Shown here piece after piece: positions 45,057 to 53,101 of a stretch of DNA of 64,000 nucleotides. Below the pieces are notes generated by a model, which did no database searches, was not told the origin of the DNA, and was given only the letters and a program-made list of their open reading frames with translations. The stretch covers positions 1-64,000 of the forward strand of contig DASZER010000026.1 in the NCBI GenBank assembly GCA_035940575.1, written 5' to 3'. Positions within the stretch are counted from its first letter, which is position 1. The number at the start of each line of letters is the position of its first letter. This DNA comes from BP-191 sp035940575 (GTDB lineage: Bacteria; Actinomycetota; Actinomycetes; BP-191). The translations under genes and the position numbers were made by a program.

Positions 45057-46750
45057 ACGCGCGCCCCTTCCATCGACCGTACGAACTGCTCGAACAGCCC
45101 CGACGCGTCGTGCGGCCCGGCCGCGGCCTCCGGGTGGTACTGCACCGAGAACGCCGGAACGTCCAGGCACCGCAGGCCCTCGACCACGCCGTCGTTGAGG
45201 TCGACGTGGCTGACCACCACGCGGCCGAACGGCGTCTCCGGGCCCTCGGGCGCGGCGACCGCGAAGCCGTGGTTGTGGCTCGTGATCGCGACCTGCTTGG
45301 TCTCCACGTCCTGGACGGGCTGGTTCAGGCCGCGGTGGCCGAACGCCAGCTTGTACGTCCCGAGCCCGAGCGCGCGCCCGAGGAGCTGGTGGCCGAGGCA
45401 GATGCCGAAGACCGGCCGCTGCCCGAGCACCCCGCGCAGCGCCTCGACGGCGTACGTCGTCGCCGCCGGGTCACCCGGGCCGTTGGAGACGAACACGCCG
45501 TCGGGCGCGGTGGCGAGGATCTCGTCGGCGGTCGCGGTGGCGGGGAGGACGACGACCTCGCAGCCGTTCGCGGCGAGGTAGGACGTGATCGAGCGCTTCA
45601 TGCCGACGTCGAGCGCCGCGACGCGGAAGCGCCTGTCGCCCGCGGCGGGCACGACGTACGGCCGCTGCGTCGAGACCTCGCGGGCGAGGTCGGCGCCCAC
45701 CATGCTCGGGCTCGCCAGCACCTTCGCGAGCACCTCGTCGGCGCTCTCGCCGGTGGACGAGACGGCGCAGCGCATCGCGCCGCGGTCGCGCAGGTGGCGC
45801 GTCACCGCGCGGGTGTCGACGCCGCCGATGGCGACGATCCCCTGGCGCTTGAGCTCGGCCTCGAGGCCGCGCTCGGCGCGCCACGACGACGCGACGCGCG
45901 ACGGGTCGCGGACGACGTAGCCCGAGACCCAGATGCGGCCGGACTCGTCGTCGACGTCGTTGACGCCGGTGTTGCCGATGTGGGGCGCGGTCTGGACGAC
46001 GACCTGGCGGTGGTACGACGGGTCGGTGAGCGTCTCCTGGTAGCCGGTCATGCCGGTGTTGAAGACCGCCTCGCCGAACGTCTCCCCGACCGCGCCGTAC
46101 GCCTCGCCCGTGAACGAGCGCCCGTCCTCCAGGACGAGCAGGGCGGGCGCGGCCGCGCGCCCGACGAGCGGCGCGGCGGTGACGCGGGGGACCTCGACGG
46201 GCGCCTCGACCGGCGCCTCGACCGGCGCCGCCTCGACGGCCGGCGCGGGCGGCGCCGCGGCGGGCGCCACGAGACCGTTCACCGCGCGGGCCCACTCCGC
46301 GTGCTGGTCGTGGTCGTCCGCGCGGAAGCCGCTGTCCACCTCGACACCCCCGAGCCGCCACGTGAGCAGCAGCACGCCGCCCTCGCCGATCCACTTGCCC
46401 GCGTGCGCGTGGGTGACCTCGGCGCCGAGGACGTCCGCGCGCGGGATGAACGCGTTCGGGCTCCCCTCGCGGATCACGACGACGCCCTCCGGCACGAGCC
46501 GCAGCCGTGCCGTCGCGCGCCCGCCGAGGCCCTGCGCGGCGATGCGTTCGAGCCACGCGCCGGCCTCGGTCGTGCCGAGGTACAGGCCGGTGAGCGGCGC
46601 CACGACCTCCTCGCCGAGCGACTCCGGCGGCTCGGGCAGTGCGGGCAGCCCCTCCTGCGCCGAGGCCCTGCGCCGCCAGCCCTTGCGCATCAGCGCGAGG
46701 CAGCCGAGGAACGCGAGCAGAAGGCCGAGCGTCAGCAGCGTGCGGGTCAT
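45053..46750 (-). CDS. carA: Fusion of a membrane PH-like domain to carbamoyl-phosphate synthase small subunit
   Basis: One continuous frame of 565 residues joins two proteins that are usually separate. Residues 1-165 have an N-terminal membrane segment (LLTLGLLLAFLGCLALM) and a PH-like domain (LTGLYLGTTEAGAWLERI, PNAFIPRADVLGAEVTH), like the small pyrC-carA intervening protein of other actinobacteria. Residues 165-200 are an Ala/Pro/Glu/Val linker with APVEAPVEAPVE. The rest is CarA: LVLEDGRSFTGEAYG, GMTGYQETLTDPSY, and the glutaminase site GICLGHQLLG with SHNHGFAV and QYHPEAAAGPHD. No stop lies between the two parts. An internal GTG near 46268-46270 could start a separate CarA. Confidence 0.9.
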   Translation of the reverse strand: MTRTLLTLGLLLAFLGCLALMRKGWRRRASAQEGLPALPEPPESLGEEVVAPLTGLYLGTTEAGAWLERIAAQGLGGRATARLRLVPEGVVVIREGSPNAFIPRADVLGAEVTHAHAGKWIGEGGVLLLTWRLGGVEVDSGFRADDHDQHAEWARAVNGLVAPAAAPPAPAVEAAPVEAPVEAPVEVPRVTAAPLVGRAAAPALLVLEDGRSFTGEAYGAVGETFGEAVFNTGMTGYQETLTDPSYHRQVVVQTAPHIGNTGVNDVDDESGRIWVSGYVVRDPSRVASSWRAERGLEAELKRQGIVAIGGVDTRAVTRHLRDRGAMRCAVSSTGESADEVLAKVLASPSMVGADLAREVSTQRPYVVPAAGDRRFRVAALDVGMKRSITSYLAANGCEVVVLPATATADEILATAPDGVFVSNGPGDPAATTYAVEALRGVLGQRPVFGICLGHQLLGRALGLGTYKLAFGHRGLNQPVQDVETKQVAITSHNHGFAVAAPEGPETPFGRVVVSHVDLNDGVVEGLRCLDVPAFSVQYHPEAAAGPHDASGLFEQFVRSMEGARV

Positions 46751-48012
46751 GCGAGCTTCCCGTCGAGGACGGTCGGACGGCCGCGGTGGAACGTCGCCAC
46801 GACCCTGCCGGGCAGCGTGCGGCCGGCGTACGGCGTGTTGGTGCTCTTGGACGCGAGCGCGTGCGGGTCGACCGTCCAGCGGGCGGCGGGGTCGAGCAGC
46901 ACGAGGTTCGCGGGCGCGCCCGGCTCCAGCGCGTTGCCCTGGTCGCCGAGGCCGCCGATCCGCGCGGGCCGAGACGACATCCGGTCGGCCACGCCCGCCC
47001 AGTCGAGCAGCCCCGTCTCGACCATCGTCTCCACGACGATCGACAGCGCGGTCTCCAGGCCGAGCATCCCGAACGCCGCGCACCCCCACTCGGTCTCCTT
47101 GTCCTCCAGCGCGTGCGGCGCGTGGTCGGTGGCGACCGCGTCGATCGTGCCGTCGGCGAGGCCCTCGCGAAGCGCCTGGACGTCGGCGGCGGTGCGCAGC
47201 GGGGGGTTGACCTTGAAGATCGGGTCGTACGTCTCGGCGAGGTCGTCGGTCAGCAGCAGGTGGTGCGGCGTGACCTCGGCGGTGACGCGCCAGCCCTTCG
47301 ACTTCGCCCACCGGATCAGCTCGACCGAGCCCGCCGTGCTCACGTGGCAGACGTGCAGCCGCGAGCCCGTGTGCGCGGCGAGCAGGCAGTCGCGCGCGAT
47401 GACCGACTCCTCCGCCGCCGCGGGCCAGCCGGCGAGGCCGAGCCGCGCGGACACGACGCCCTCGTGCATCTGCGCGCCCGCCGTCAGCGACGGCTCCTGC
47501 GCGTGCTGGGCGATGACGCCGTCGAACGCCTTCACGTACTCCAGCGCCCGGCGCATCAGCCCCGCGTCGCTGACGCAGCGGCCGTCGTCGGAGAACACCC
47601 GCACCCGCGCCGCGCTGTCCGCCATCGCACCGAGCTCGGCCAGCGCCTGGCCCTCGAGCCCGACGGTGACCGCGCCGACCGGGTGGACGGCGCAGTGGCC
47701 GGCGTCGCGGCCGAGCCGCCACACCTGCTCCACGACGCCCGCGACGTCCGCGACGGGGTCGGTGTTGGCCATGGCGTGGACGGCGGTGTAGCCGCCGAGC
47801 GCCGCGGCCGCCGTACCGGACTCGATCGTCTCGGCGTCCTCGCGGCCCGGCTCGCGCAGGTGCGTGTGCAGGTCCACGAGGCCGGGCAGCGCGACGAGCC
47901 CGCCGATGTCGAGCACCTCCGCGCCGGTGGCGTCGAGGCCCTCGCCGACCTCCACGATCGTGCCGCCGGAGATGCGGTAGTCCGTCTCCCCGCGGAGCAG
48001 CCAGTCGCTCAC
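46747..48012 (-). CDS. pyrC: Dihydroorotase
   Basis: PyrC closes carbamoyl aspartate to dihydroorotate. The 421-residue amidohydrolase has the metal motif DLHTHLREPG, then HAMANTDPV, the further histidine ligands in VCHVSTAGS and TPHHLLLTDD, and the aspartate base in ATDHAPH. The GTG at 48010-48012 overlaps the pyrB stop. All catalytic positions appear intact. Confidence 0.96.
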   Translation of the reverse strand: MSDWLLRGETDYRISGGTIVEVGEGLDATGAEVLDIGGLVALPGLVDLHTHLREPGREDAETIESGTAAAALGGYTAVHAMANTDPVADVAGVVEQVWRLGRDAGHCAVHPVGAVTVGLEGQALAELGAMADSAARVRVFSDDGRCVSDAGLMRRALEYVKAFDGVIAQHAQEPSLTAGAQMHEGVVSARLGLAGWPAAAEESVIARDCLLAAHTGSRLHVCHVSTAGSVELIRWAKSKGWRVTAEVTPHHLLLTDDLAETYDPIFKVNPPLRTAADVQALREGLADGTIDAVATDHAPHALEDKETEWGCAAFGMLGLETALSIVVETMVETGLLDWAGVADRMSSRPARIGGLGDQGNALEPGAPANLVLLDPAARWTVDPHALASKSTNTPYAGRTLPGRVVATFHRGRPTVLDGKLA

Positions 48013-48929
48013 TGCGCGTCGCCTCCGAGCATCAGGTAGAGGATCGCCATCCGGACCGAGACGCCGTTGGTGACCTGGTCGACGATCGTGGAGCGCGGGC
48101 CGTCGGCGACCTCGGCGGCGATCTCGACACCGCGGTTCATCGGGCCTGGGTGCATGACGATCGCGTCGTCCTTGAGCAGCCGTACGCGGTCGCGGTCGAG
48201 GCCGTAGCGGCGGCTGTACTCGCGGGTGCTCGGGAAGTACGCCGCGCCCATCCGCTCGCGCTGGACGCGCAGCATCATCACGACGTCGCTCTTGGGGAGG
48301 ACGGCGTCGAGGTCGTACGACACCTCCACCGGCCATGTCTCGATGCCGACCGGCAGCAGGGTCGGTGGCGCGACGACCGTCACCTGCGCGCCGAGCGTGT
48401 TGAGCAGCAGGACGTTGCTCCGCGCGACGCGCGAGTGGATGACGTCGCCGACGATCGTGACCCGCAGGTCCTCGAGGCGGCCGAGACGCTGGCGCATCGT
48501 GTACGCGTCCAGGAGGGCCTGCGTGGGGTGCTCGTGCGTGCCGTCGCCGGCGTTGACGACGCTGCCCTTGATCCAGCCCGCCAGCCGGTGCGGCGCGCCG
48601 CTCGCGTGGTGGCGGATGACCACGGCGTCCGCGCCCATCGCCTCCAGCGTCCACGCGGTGTCCTTGAGGCTCTCGCCCTTGGAGACGCTGGAGCCCTTGG
48701 CCGAGAAGTTGATGACGTCCGCGGACAGCCGCTTGGCCGCCAGCTCGAACGACGTGCGCGTGCGCGTCGAGTCCTCGTAGAACAGGTTCACGACGGTGCG
48801 GCCGCGCAGCGTCGGGAACTTCTTGACCGCCGCCGCCTCGCTGCGCTCCGCGAGCTCGTCGGCGGTGTCGAGGATCAGCAGCGCGTCGTCGCGCGTGAGG
48901 TCGTTCGCCGACAGCAGGTGGCGCTTCAC
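48009..48929 (-). CDS. pyrB: Aspartate carbamoyltransferase catalytic subunit
   Basis: PyrB joins carbamoyl phosphate and aspartate. The 306-residue protein has the carbamoyl-phosphate motif EDSTRTRTSFELAAKRL, NAGDGTHEHPTQALLD and the C-terminal MHPGPMNRGVEI. No regulatory PyrI is encoded nearby, as usual in actinobacteria. Its ATG overlaps the pyrR stop by four bases. Confidence 0.97.
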   Translation of the reverse strand: MKRHLLSANDLTRDDALLILDTADELAERSEAAAVKKFPTLRGRTVVNLFYEDSTRTRTSFELAAKRLSADVINFSAKGSSVSKGESLKDTAWTLEAMGADAVVIRHHASGAPHRLAGWIKGSVVNAGDGTHEHPTQALLDAYTMRQRLGRLEDLRVTIVGDVIHSRVARSNVLLLNTLGAQVTVVAPPTLLPVGIETWPVEVSYDLDAVLPKSDVVMMLRVQRERMGAAYFPSTREYSRRYGLDRDRVRLLKDDAIVMHPGPMNRGVEIAAEVADGPRSTIVDQVTNGVSVRMAILYLMLGGDAQ

Positions 48930-49534
48930 GCGTCCACCCCCTCGGCCGGTCCGAGCAGGACGCCGTCGCGCCCGTCGTACTCGGTCAGCAGCACGTGCAC
49001 GGCCTCCCGGAGGGACGTCGGGATGTTCTTGCCGACGTAGTCGGCGCGGATCGGCAGCTCTCGGTGGCCGCGGTCGACGAGGACCGCGAGCTGTACGGCG
49101 GCGGGGCGGCCGAGGTCGGTAAGCGCGTCGAGCGCGGCGCGGATCGTGCGGCCAGAGAACAGCACGTCGTCCACCAGCACGACGACCTTGCCGTCGATGC
49201 CGCCGCCGGGCAGGTCGGTCTCCTCCAGCGCGCGCACGCCGCGTAGCCGCAGGTCGTCGCGGTGCATCGTCACGTCGAGCGAGCCGACAGGGATGTCCGT
49301 CCCCTCGACGGCCGAGACCTTGGCCGCGACGCGCCGCGCCAGCGCGACGCCGCGGGTCGGGATGCCGAGCAGGACGAGGTCGTTCGCGCCGCGGTTGCGC
49401 TCGACGATCTCGTGGGCGATCCGGGTCAGCGCGCGACTGACGTCCGCCGCTTCGAGGATCGAACGGGCCGCGGCCGGGTCGCCGGAGACGGGGCGACGGG
49501 CGGGCGTGCCCGAGTCAGGGTGCGCAGCAGCCAC
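48926..49534 (-). CDS. pyrR: PyrR, pyrimidine operon regulator / uracil phosphoribosyltransferase
   Basis: PyrR binds UMP and a leader RNA loop to lower pyr expression, and also has uracil phosphoribosyltransferase activity. The 202-residue protein has the PRPP motif KVVVLVDDVLFSGRTIRAAL and GIPTRGVALARR, with the RNA-binding positions spread over DVTMHRDDL. The GTG at 49532-49534 has AGGAGG seven bases upstream. The first 30 residues are a variable lead typical of actinobacterial PyrR. It heads the operon. Confidence 0.95.
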   Translation of the reverse strand: MAAAHPDSGTPARRPVSGDPAAARSILEAADVSRALTRIAHEIVERNRGANDLVLLGIPTRGVALARRVAAKVSAVEGTDIPVGSLDVTMHRDDLRLRGVRALEETDLPGGGIDGKVVVLVDDVLFSGRTIRAALDALTDLGRPAAVQLAVLVDRGHRELPIRADYVGKNIPTSLREAVHVLLTEYDGRDGVLLGPAEGVDA

Positions 49535-49546
49535 TGCGTCCCTCCT

Positions 49547-49568
49547 TCCCCGCCTCACGGGACGGGCC
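49547..49568 (-). promoter_or_regulatory. PyrR-binding RNA loop before pyrR
   Basis: On the minus strand CCCGTCCCGTGAGGCGGG forms a short stem with a ten-base loop. Its core TCCCGTGAGGC matches the PyrR recognition pattern UCCNGNGAGGY known from the family. It ends next to the pyrR ribosome-binding site, so PyrR bound here could block translation directly. The closing pairs are C-G instead of A-U. Confidence 0.72.
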
Positions 49569-49590
49569 TTAAAGGAGTAGGTCGGGGAGG

Positions 49591-49596
49591 ACGTTA
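49591..49596 (-). promoter_or_regulatory. Candidate -10 of the pyrimidine operon
   Basis: TAACGT on the minus strand fits TANNNT and lies about 25 bases before the PyrR loop. Transcription would start near 49584. The matching -35 region (TTCGGC-like) is weak. The rest of the 380-base pyrR-bldD gap is otherwise without clear genes. Confidence 0.35.
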
Positions 49597-49701
49597 CCAG
49601 CCACCGCCGCGGACCGCCGAAACCGCCACGCCGCGTAGCCGCACGGCGCCCGGATAGCCCGCTTTCGACCGTCGCCGCGACGGCCTGTAGTCATCACATG
49701 C

Positions 49702-49730
49702 TTGACCGTGGCCGAACAGCCCCGTACCGT
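49702..49730 (+). promoter_or_regulatory. bldD promoter
   Basis: TTGACC (49702-49707) and TACCGT (49725-49730) are separated by 17 bases, a good match to the main sigma factor pattern. The start would fall near 49737, giving a leader of about 175 bases before bldD. The leader has no ORF that I can support. Confidence 0.6.
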
Positions 49731-49743
49731 CACCGTCTGTAAC
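49729..49743 (+). promoter_or_regulatory. Candidate BldD operator at the bldD promoter
   Basis: GTCACCGTCTGTAAC keeps the two BldD half-sites (TnAC and GTnA) with the normal five-base spacer. Two of the central positions differ from nTnACnC(A/T)GnGTnAn. It overlaps the -10 and the expected start, where binding would repress. BldD represses its own gene in Streptomyces. Confidence 0.5.
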
Positions 49744-49913
49744 CACCTCCGGGCGACCGGGGGTGGCGCGGCCGAAGCATCGATCCCGGGGGCCGTACGC
49801 GGTCACCACGCCTCCTCGGAGGCAGCCCCCGGAGGAGCGAGTGGTGAGACCGGCGTCCGCGTTGTTCGGCCCGGCGGGTCCCCCGCCAGACCCAGCGACA
49901 GGAGACGCACGCC

Positions 49914-50414
49914 ATGTCGGACTACGCGAAGGCGCTCGGGGCACGGCTCCGCGCGATCCGTACGCAGCAGGGCTTGTCGCTGCACGGCGTCGAGGAGAAG
50001 TCCCGGGGCCGCTGGAAGGCCGTCGTCGTGGGCTCGTACGAGCGCGGCGACCGTGCCGTGACCGTGCAGCGCCTCGCGGAGCTCGCCGACTTCTACGGCG
50101 TCCCGATCCAGGAGCTGCTCCCCGAGGGCGTCTCCGCCGGCGCGCCGGTCGAGGCCTCCACGAAGCTCGTCATCGACCTGGAGCAGCTCTCGCACGTGCC
50201 GGCCGAGCAGTCCGCGCCGCTCGCGCGCTACGCCGCCACGATCCAGAGCCAGCGCGGCGACTACAACGGCCGCGTCCTCTCGATCCGCCACGAGGACCTG
50301 CGCTCGCTCGCGGTCATCTACGACGCCTCCCCCGGCGCGCTCACCGAGCAGCTCATCCAGTGGGGCGTCATGAAGGCCGACGCCCGCCGCGCCGTCGAGG
50401 TCGCCTCGGCGTAA
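49914..50414 (+). CDS. bldD: BldD, c-di-GMP-responsive developmental regulator
   Basis: BldD is a DNA-binding repressor that dimerises through a c-di-GMP tetramer. The 166-residue protein has an N-terminal XRE-type helix-turn-helix (about residues 1-75: LGARLRAIRTQQGLSLHGVEEKS, VGSYERGDRAVTVQRLAELADFY). The C-terminal domain has the c-di-GMP motif RGD-x8-RxxD, with R114, D116, R125 and D128, the same numbers as in Streptomyces. AGGAGA precedes the ATG. It stands alone on the plus strand between pyrR and nusB. Confidence 0.95.
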   Translation: MSDYAKALGARLRAIRTQQGLSLHGVEEKSRGRWKAVVVGSYERGDRAVTVQRLAELADFYGVPIQELLPEGVSAGAPVEASTKLVIDLEQLSHVPAEQSAPLARYAATIQSQRGDYNGRVLSIRHEDLRSLAVIYDASPGALTEQLIQWGVMKADARRAVEVASA

Positions 50415-50420
50415 CCCGCC

Positions 50421-50450
50421 GCGCCCCCGGCATAACCGGCGAGGGGGCCG
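50421..50450. terminator. Convergent terminator between bldD and nusB
   Basis: GCCCCC (50423-50428) pairs with GGGGGC (50443-50448), and an inner CCGG-CATAA-CCGG stem (50427-50439) is an alternative. It lies in the 46-base gap between two convergent stops and could serve both. No long T-run is seen. Confidence 0.5.
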
Positions 50451-50460
50451 GAGGCGAGCG

Positions 50461-50877
50461 CTACTCCTGAGCGGCCGGCGCCTTCTCCTTCGCGACCCGG
50501 GCCAGCAGGCCGTTGACGAACTTCGGCGAGTCGTCCGTGGACAGCGACGTCGCGAGGTCGACCGCCTCGGAGATGACCACACCCGCGGGTACGTCGTCGC
50601 GGTGCAGCAGCTCGTACGTCGCGATCCGCAGGATGTTGCGGTCGACCGCCGGCATGCGTTCCAGCGGCCAGTCGGCGGCGGCGTACTCCGTCAGCACGCC
50701 GTCGATCGCGGCCCGGTGCTCGACCACGCCCGTGACGAGCTCGACCGCGTACTCCGGCACCGGCGGGTCCGACTGCGCGAGGCGCTCGGCGACGGTCTCG
50801 ATCGCGTCGGCGCCACGGAGCTCCGCCTCGTAGAGGACGTCCAGCGCGCGCTTGCGCGCCTTCGATCGCGCGGTCAC
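50461..50877 (-). CDS. nusB: Transcription antitermination factor NusB
   Basis: NusB with S10 supports rRNA antitermination. The 138-residue all-helical protein has ARSKARKRALDVLYEAELRG, ERMPAVDRNILRIATYELLH and VISEAVDLATSLSTDDSPKFVNGLL, the family hallmarks. The GTG start at 50875-50877 lies just after two tandem intergenic repeats. Its position after efp is standard. Confidence 0.96.
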   Translation of the reverse strand: MTARSKARKRALDVLYEAELRGADAIETVAERLAQSDPPVPEYAVELVTGVVEHRAAIDGVLTEYAAADWPLERMPAVDRNILRIATYELLHRDDVPAGVVISEAVDLATSLSTDDSPKFVNGLLARVAKEKAPAAQE

Positions 50878-50887
50878 GCGGCGCCGT

Positions 50888-50943
50888 CCGGCTCGTTCCT
50901 TGCAGCCGGGGCAGCGCCCGCCCGCGTGACGATCTTCACTGTT
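50888..50943 (-). repeat. Intergenic repeat, copy 3 (efp-nusB gap)
   Basis: On the minus strand it reads AACAGTGAAGATCGTCACGC through GGCTGCAAGGAACGAGCCGG. It has the 17-base core shared by all copies. With copy 4 it forms a tandem pair of 78-bp period, nearly identical over about 50 bases, which points to a recent duplication. The central GGGC-GCT-GCCC can form a small hairpin. Confidence 0.87.
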
Positions 50944-50965
50944 CGCGCGGCACGCCCCGCGCCGG

Positions 50966-51021
50966 CCGGCTCGTTCCTTGCAGCCGGGGCAGCGCCCGCC
51001 CGCGTGACGATCTTCAAGGTT
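50966..51021 (-). repeat. Intergenic repeat, copy 4 (efp-nusB gap)
   Basis: On the minus strand it reads AACCTTGAAGATCGTCACGC through GGCTGCAAGGAACGAGCCGG. It matches copy 3 almost base for base, except near the AAC start. Together the two copies fill nearly all of the 163-base efp-nusB gap. Confidence 0.87.
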
Positions 51022-51040
51022 GGGGAGGCGGCCGGGGGGG

Positions 51041-51607
51041 TCAGGACTGGACTCGACCGAGGTAGCGGCCGTCGCGGGTGTCCACGCGCACCTTCTCGCC
51101 CGTCGACACGAACAGCGGCACCTGGATCTCCGCGCCCGTCTCCAACGTCGCCGGCTTCGTGCCGCCCGTCGAACGGTCGCCCTGCACGCCGGGGTCGGTG
51201 TGCTGGATCAGCAGCTCGACCGACGCCGGCAGCTCGATCGACAGCGCGATGCCCTCGTGGATGGCGACGTTGGCGTTCATGTTCTCGAGCAGGTAGTTCT
51301 TCATGTCGCCCACGGCGGCGGAGGAGATGTGGAGCTGGTCGTACGTCGTCGTGTCCATGAACACGTACTCGTCGCCCTCCTTGTAGAGGTACGACATCTC
51401 GCGCTTCTCCACGACCGCGACGTCGACCTTGACGCCGGCGTTGAACGTCTTGTCGACGACCTTGCCGGTCTTGAGGTTCTTCAACGTCGTGCGGACGAAC
51501 GCGCCGCCCTTGCCCGGCTTCACGTGCTGGAACTCCACGACGTTCCAGAGGTCGCCGTCGCCCAGGTCGAGCGTCATGCCGTTCTTCAGGTCGTTCGAGG
51601 TGGCCAC
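51041..51607 (-). CDS. efp: Elongation factor P
   Basis: EF-P relieves ribosomes stalled at proline runs. The 188-residue protein has three beta domains: KOW-like N-terminal part with FQHVKPGKGGAFVRTTLKN (the loop lysine that reaches the P site), a middle OB domain, and a C-terminal OB domain with IQVPLFVSTGEKVRVDTRDGRYLGRV. The GTG start overlaps the pepQ stop by one base (TAGTG). Both normal order and length fit. Confidence 0.97.
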   Translation of the reverse strand: MATSNDLKNGMTLDLGDGDLWNVVEFQHVKPGKGGAFVRTTLKNLKTGKVVDKTFNAGVKVDVAVVEKREMSYLYKEGDEYVFMDTTTYDQLHISSAAVGDMKNYLLENMNANVAIHEGIALSIELPASVELLIQHTDPGVQGDRSTGGTKPATLETGAEIQVPLFVSTGEKVRVDTRDGRYLGRVQS

Positions 51608-52674
51608 TACAGCTCCAGAAGCTCTTTGGTCGTCGTCGTCAGCAGCTCGGGCGCACCGTCGGCGCGCACGACGAGCGTGTCCTCGATGCGAACGCCCCCG
51701 CGCCCGGCCAGGTACACGCCCGGCTCCACGGTGACCGGCGTCCGGTCGGCGAGTGTATCGGTTGCGCCCGCGCGCAGCGTCGGCGCCTCGTGGATCTCCA
51801 GCCCGACGCCGTGCCCGAGGGAGTGCGTGTACGCCGCTCCGTGGCCCGCCGCCTCGATGACGTCGCGCGCCACCTTGTCCACGTCGCCCGCGACCGCGCC
51901 GACCGCGAGCGCCTCGCGACCGGCGCGCTGCGCCTCCGCGACGAGCGCGTAGACCTCGCGCTGCCAGTCGGCGGCCGGGCCGAGCGTGACCGTGCGCGTC
52001 ATGTCGGAGTGGTAGCCGCGGTAGAGCGCGCCGAAGTCGAGCTTCACGAACTCCCCCGCCTCCAGCACGCGGTCCGTGGGCCGGTGGTGCGGCACCGCGG
52101 AGTTGGGGCCGGAGGCGACGATCGTCTCGAACGACGGGCCGTCCCCGCCCTCCTCCAGCATCAGCGCCTCGAGCTCGCGGCCGACCTCCTTCTCGGTACG
52201 GCCGGGGCGCACCGAGGGGAGCAGCCGCGCGAACGCCCTGTCCGCCACCGCGCACGCCTCGCGCAGCAGCGCGATCTCCTCGTCGTCCTTGACCGCGCGC
52301 AACGACTCCACGGCCCGCCCGAGCCGCACCAGCGACGGCGCGCGCGCCGCGAGCGCGTCGTGCAGGTCGACGGTGACGTCGTGCGACTCGAAACCGAGCC
52401 TGCCGAGCCCGTCCTTCGCGGCGCGCTCCGCGAGCGCCGTCGCGGGCGCGCCGACGATGACCCGCTCGACGTCGGGCGCCTGCCGCTCGGACTGCGTGAT
52501 GTAGCGGCCGTCCGTCGCCAGGACCGCGGCGTCGCGCGTGACGAGCAGCGCGCCGTTCGAGCCGGTGAAGCCGGTCAGGTAGCGCACGTTGACCAGGCGC
52601 GTGACGAGCGCGGCGTCCGCCTCGCCCAGCGCCGAACGCAGCGCCGCGCGCCGTGCCTCGTGGACCTCGGGCAT
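51607..52674 (-). CDS. pepQ: M24-family Xaa-Pro aminopeptidase
   Basis: The enzyme cleaves X-Pro bonds. The 355-residue protein has an N-terminal creatinase-like domain (RLVNVRYLTGFTGSNGALL) and a pita-bread catalytic domain with the metal ligands in DFGALYRGYHSDMTRTV (two Asp), HGVGLEIHE (His), VEPGVY (Glu) and GVRIEDT (Glu). It lies between aroQ and efp, as often in Gram-positive bacteria. The symbol is by position and family; pepP is equally possible. Confidence 0.93.
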   Translation of the reverse strand: MPEVHEARRAALRSALGEADAALVTRLVNVRYLTGFTGSNGALLVTRDAAVLATDGRYITQSERQAPDVERVIVGAPATALAERAAKDGLGRLGFESHDVTVDLHDALAARAPSLVRLGRAVESLRAVKDDEEIALLREACAVADRAFARLLPSVRPGRTEKEVGRELEALMLEEGGDGPSFETIVASGPNSAVPHHRPTDRVLEAGEFVKLDFGALYRGYHSDMTRTVTLGPAADWQREVYALVAEAQRAGREALAVGAVAGDVDKVARDVIEAAGHGAAYTHSLGHGVGLEIHEAPTLRAGATDTLADRTPVTVEPGVYLAGRGGVRIEDTLVVRADGAPELLTTTTKELLEL

Positions 52675-52675
52675 G

Positions 52676-53101
52676 TCAGTCCTCCCTTGCCAGGGCGCGC
52701 AACGCGAGCCGGTACGAGTCGAAGCCGAAGCCGGAGATGACGCCCTTCGCGACGCCCGCCACGACGGAGTGCCTGCGGAACTCCTCGCGCGCGGCGATGT
52801 TCGACAGGTGCACCTCCACGAGCGGGACGCCCACCATGGCGGCGGCGTCGCGGACGGCGTACGAGTAGTGGGTGAACGCCGCCGGGTTGAGCACGACTCC
52901 CGACGCCTGCTCGGCGGCCTCGTGCAGCCACCCGATCAGCGTCGCCTCGTCGTCGGTCTGCCGCACGGTCACTTCCAGGCCGAGCGCGGCGGCCTCGGCC
53001 TCGACGACGGCGACGAGCTCGGCGTACGTGCCCGTGCCGTACACCTCCGGCTCGCGCGTGCCGAGCCGCCCGAGGTTGGGGCCGTTCAGGACGTAGATCA
53101 T
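52676..53101 (-). CDS. aroQ: 3-dehydroquinate dehydratase, type II
   Basis: AroQ removes water from 3-dehydroquinate in the shikimate pathway. The 141-residue protein has NGPNLGRLGTREPEVYG with the catalytic arginine and tyrosine, LNPAAFTHYSYAVRDA, and EVHLSNIAAREEFRRHS with the histidine and arginine of the active site. Type II enzymes form dodecamers. Its ATG overlaps the aroB stop by four bases. Confidence 0.96.
   Translation of the reverse strand: MIYVLNGPNLGRLGTREPEVYGTGTYAELVAVVEAEAAALGLEVTVRQTDDEATLIGWLHEAAEQASGVVLNPAAFTHYSYAVRDAAAMVGVPLVEVHLSNIAAREEFRRHSVVAGVAKGVISGFGFDSYRLALRALARED

Noticed and set aside
44245..45198. Plus-strand ORF starting at the repeat copy before carB (44275-45198)
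   Set aside because: It is antisense to two coupled genes and to the start of carA, begins in the repeat, and has a low-complexity translation.
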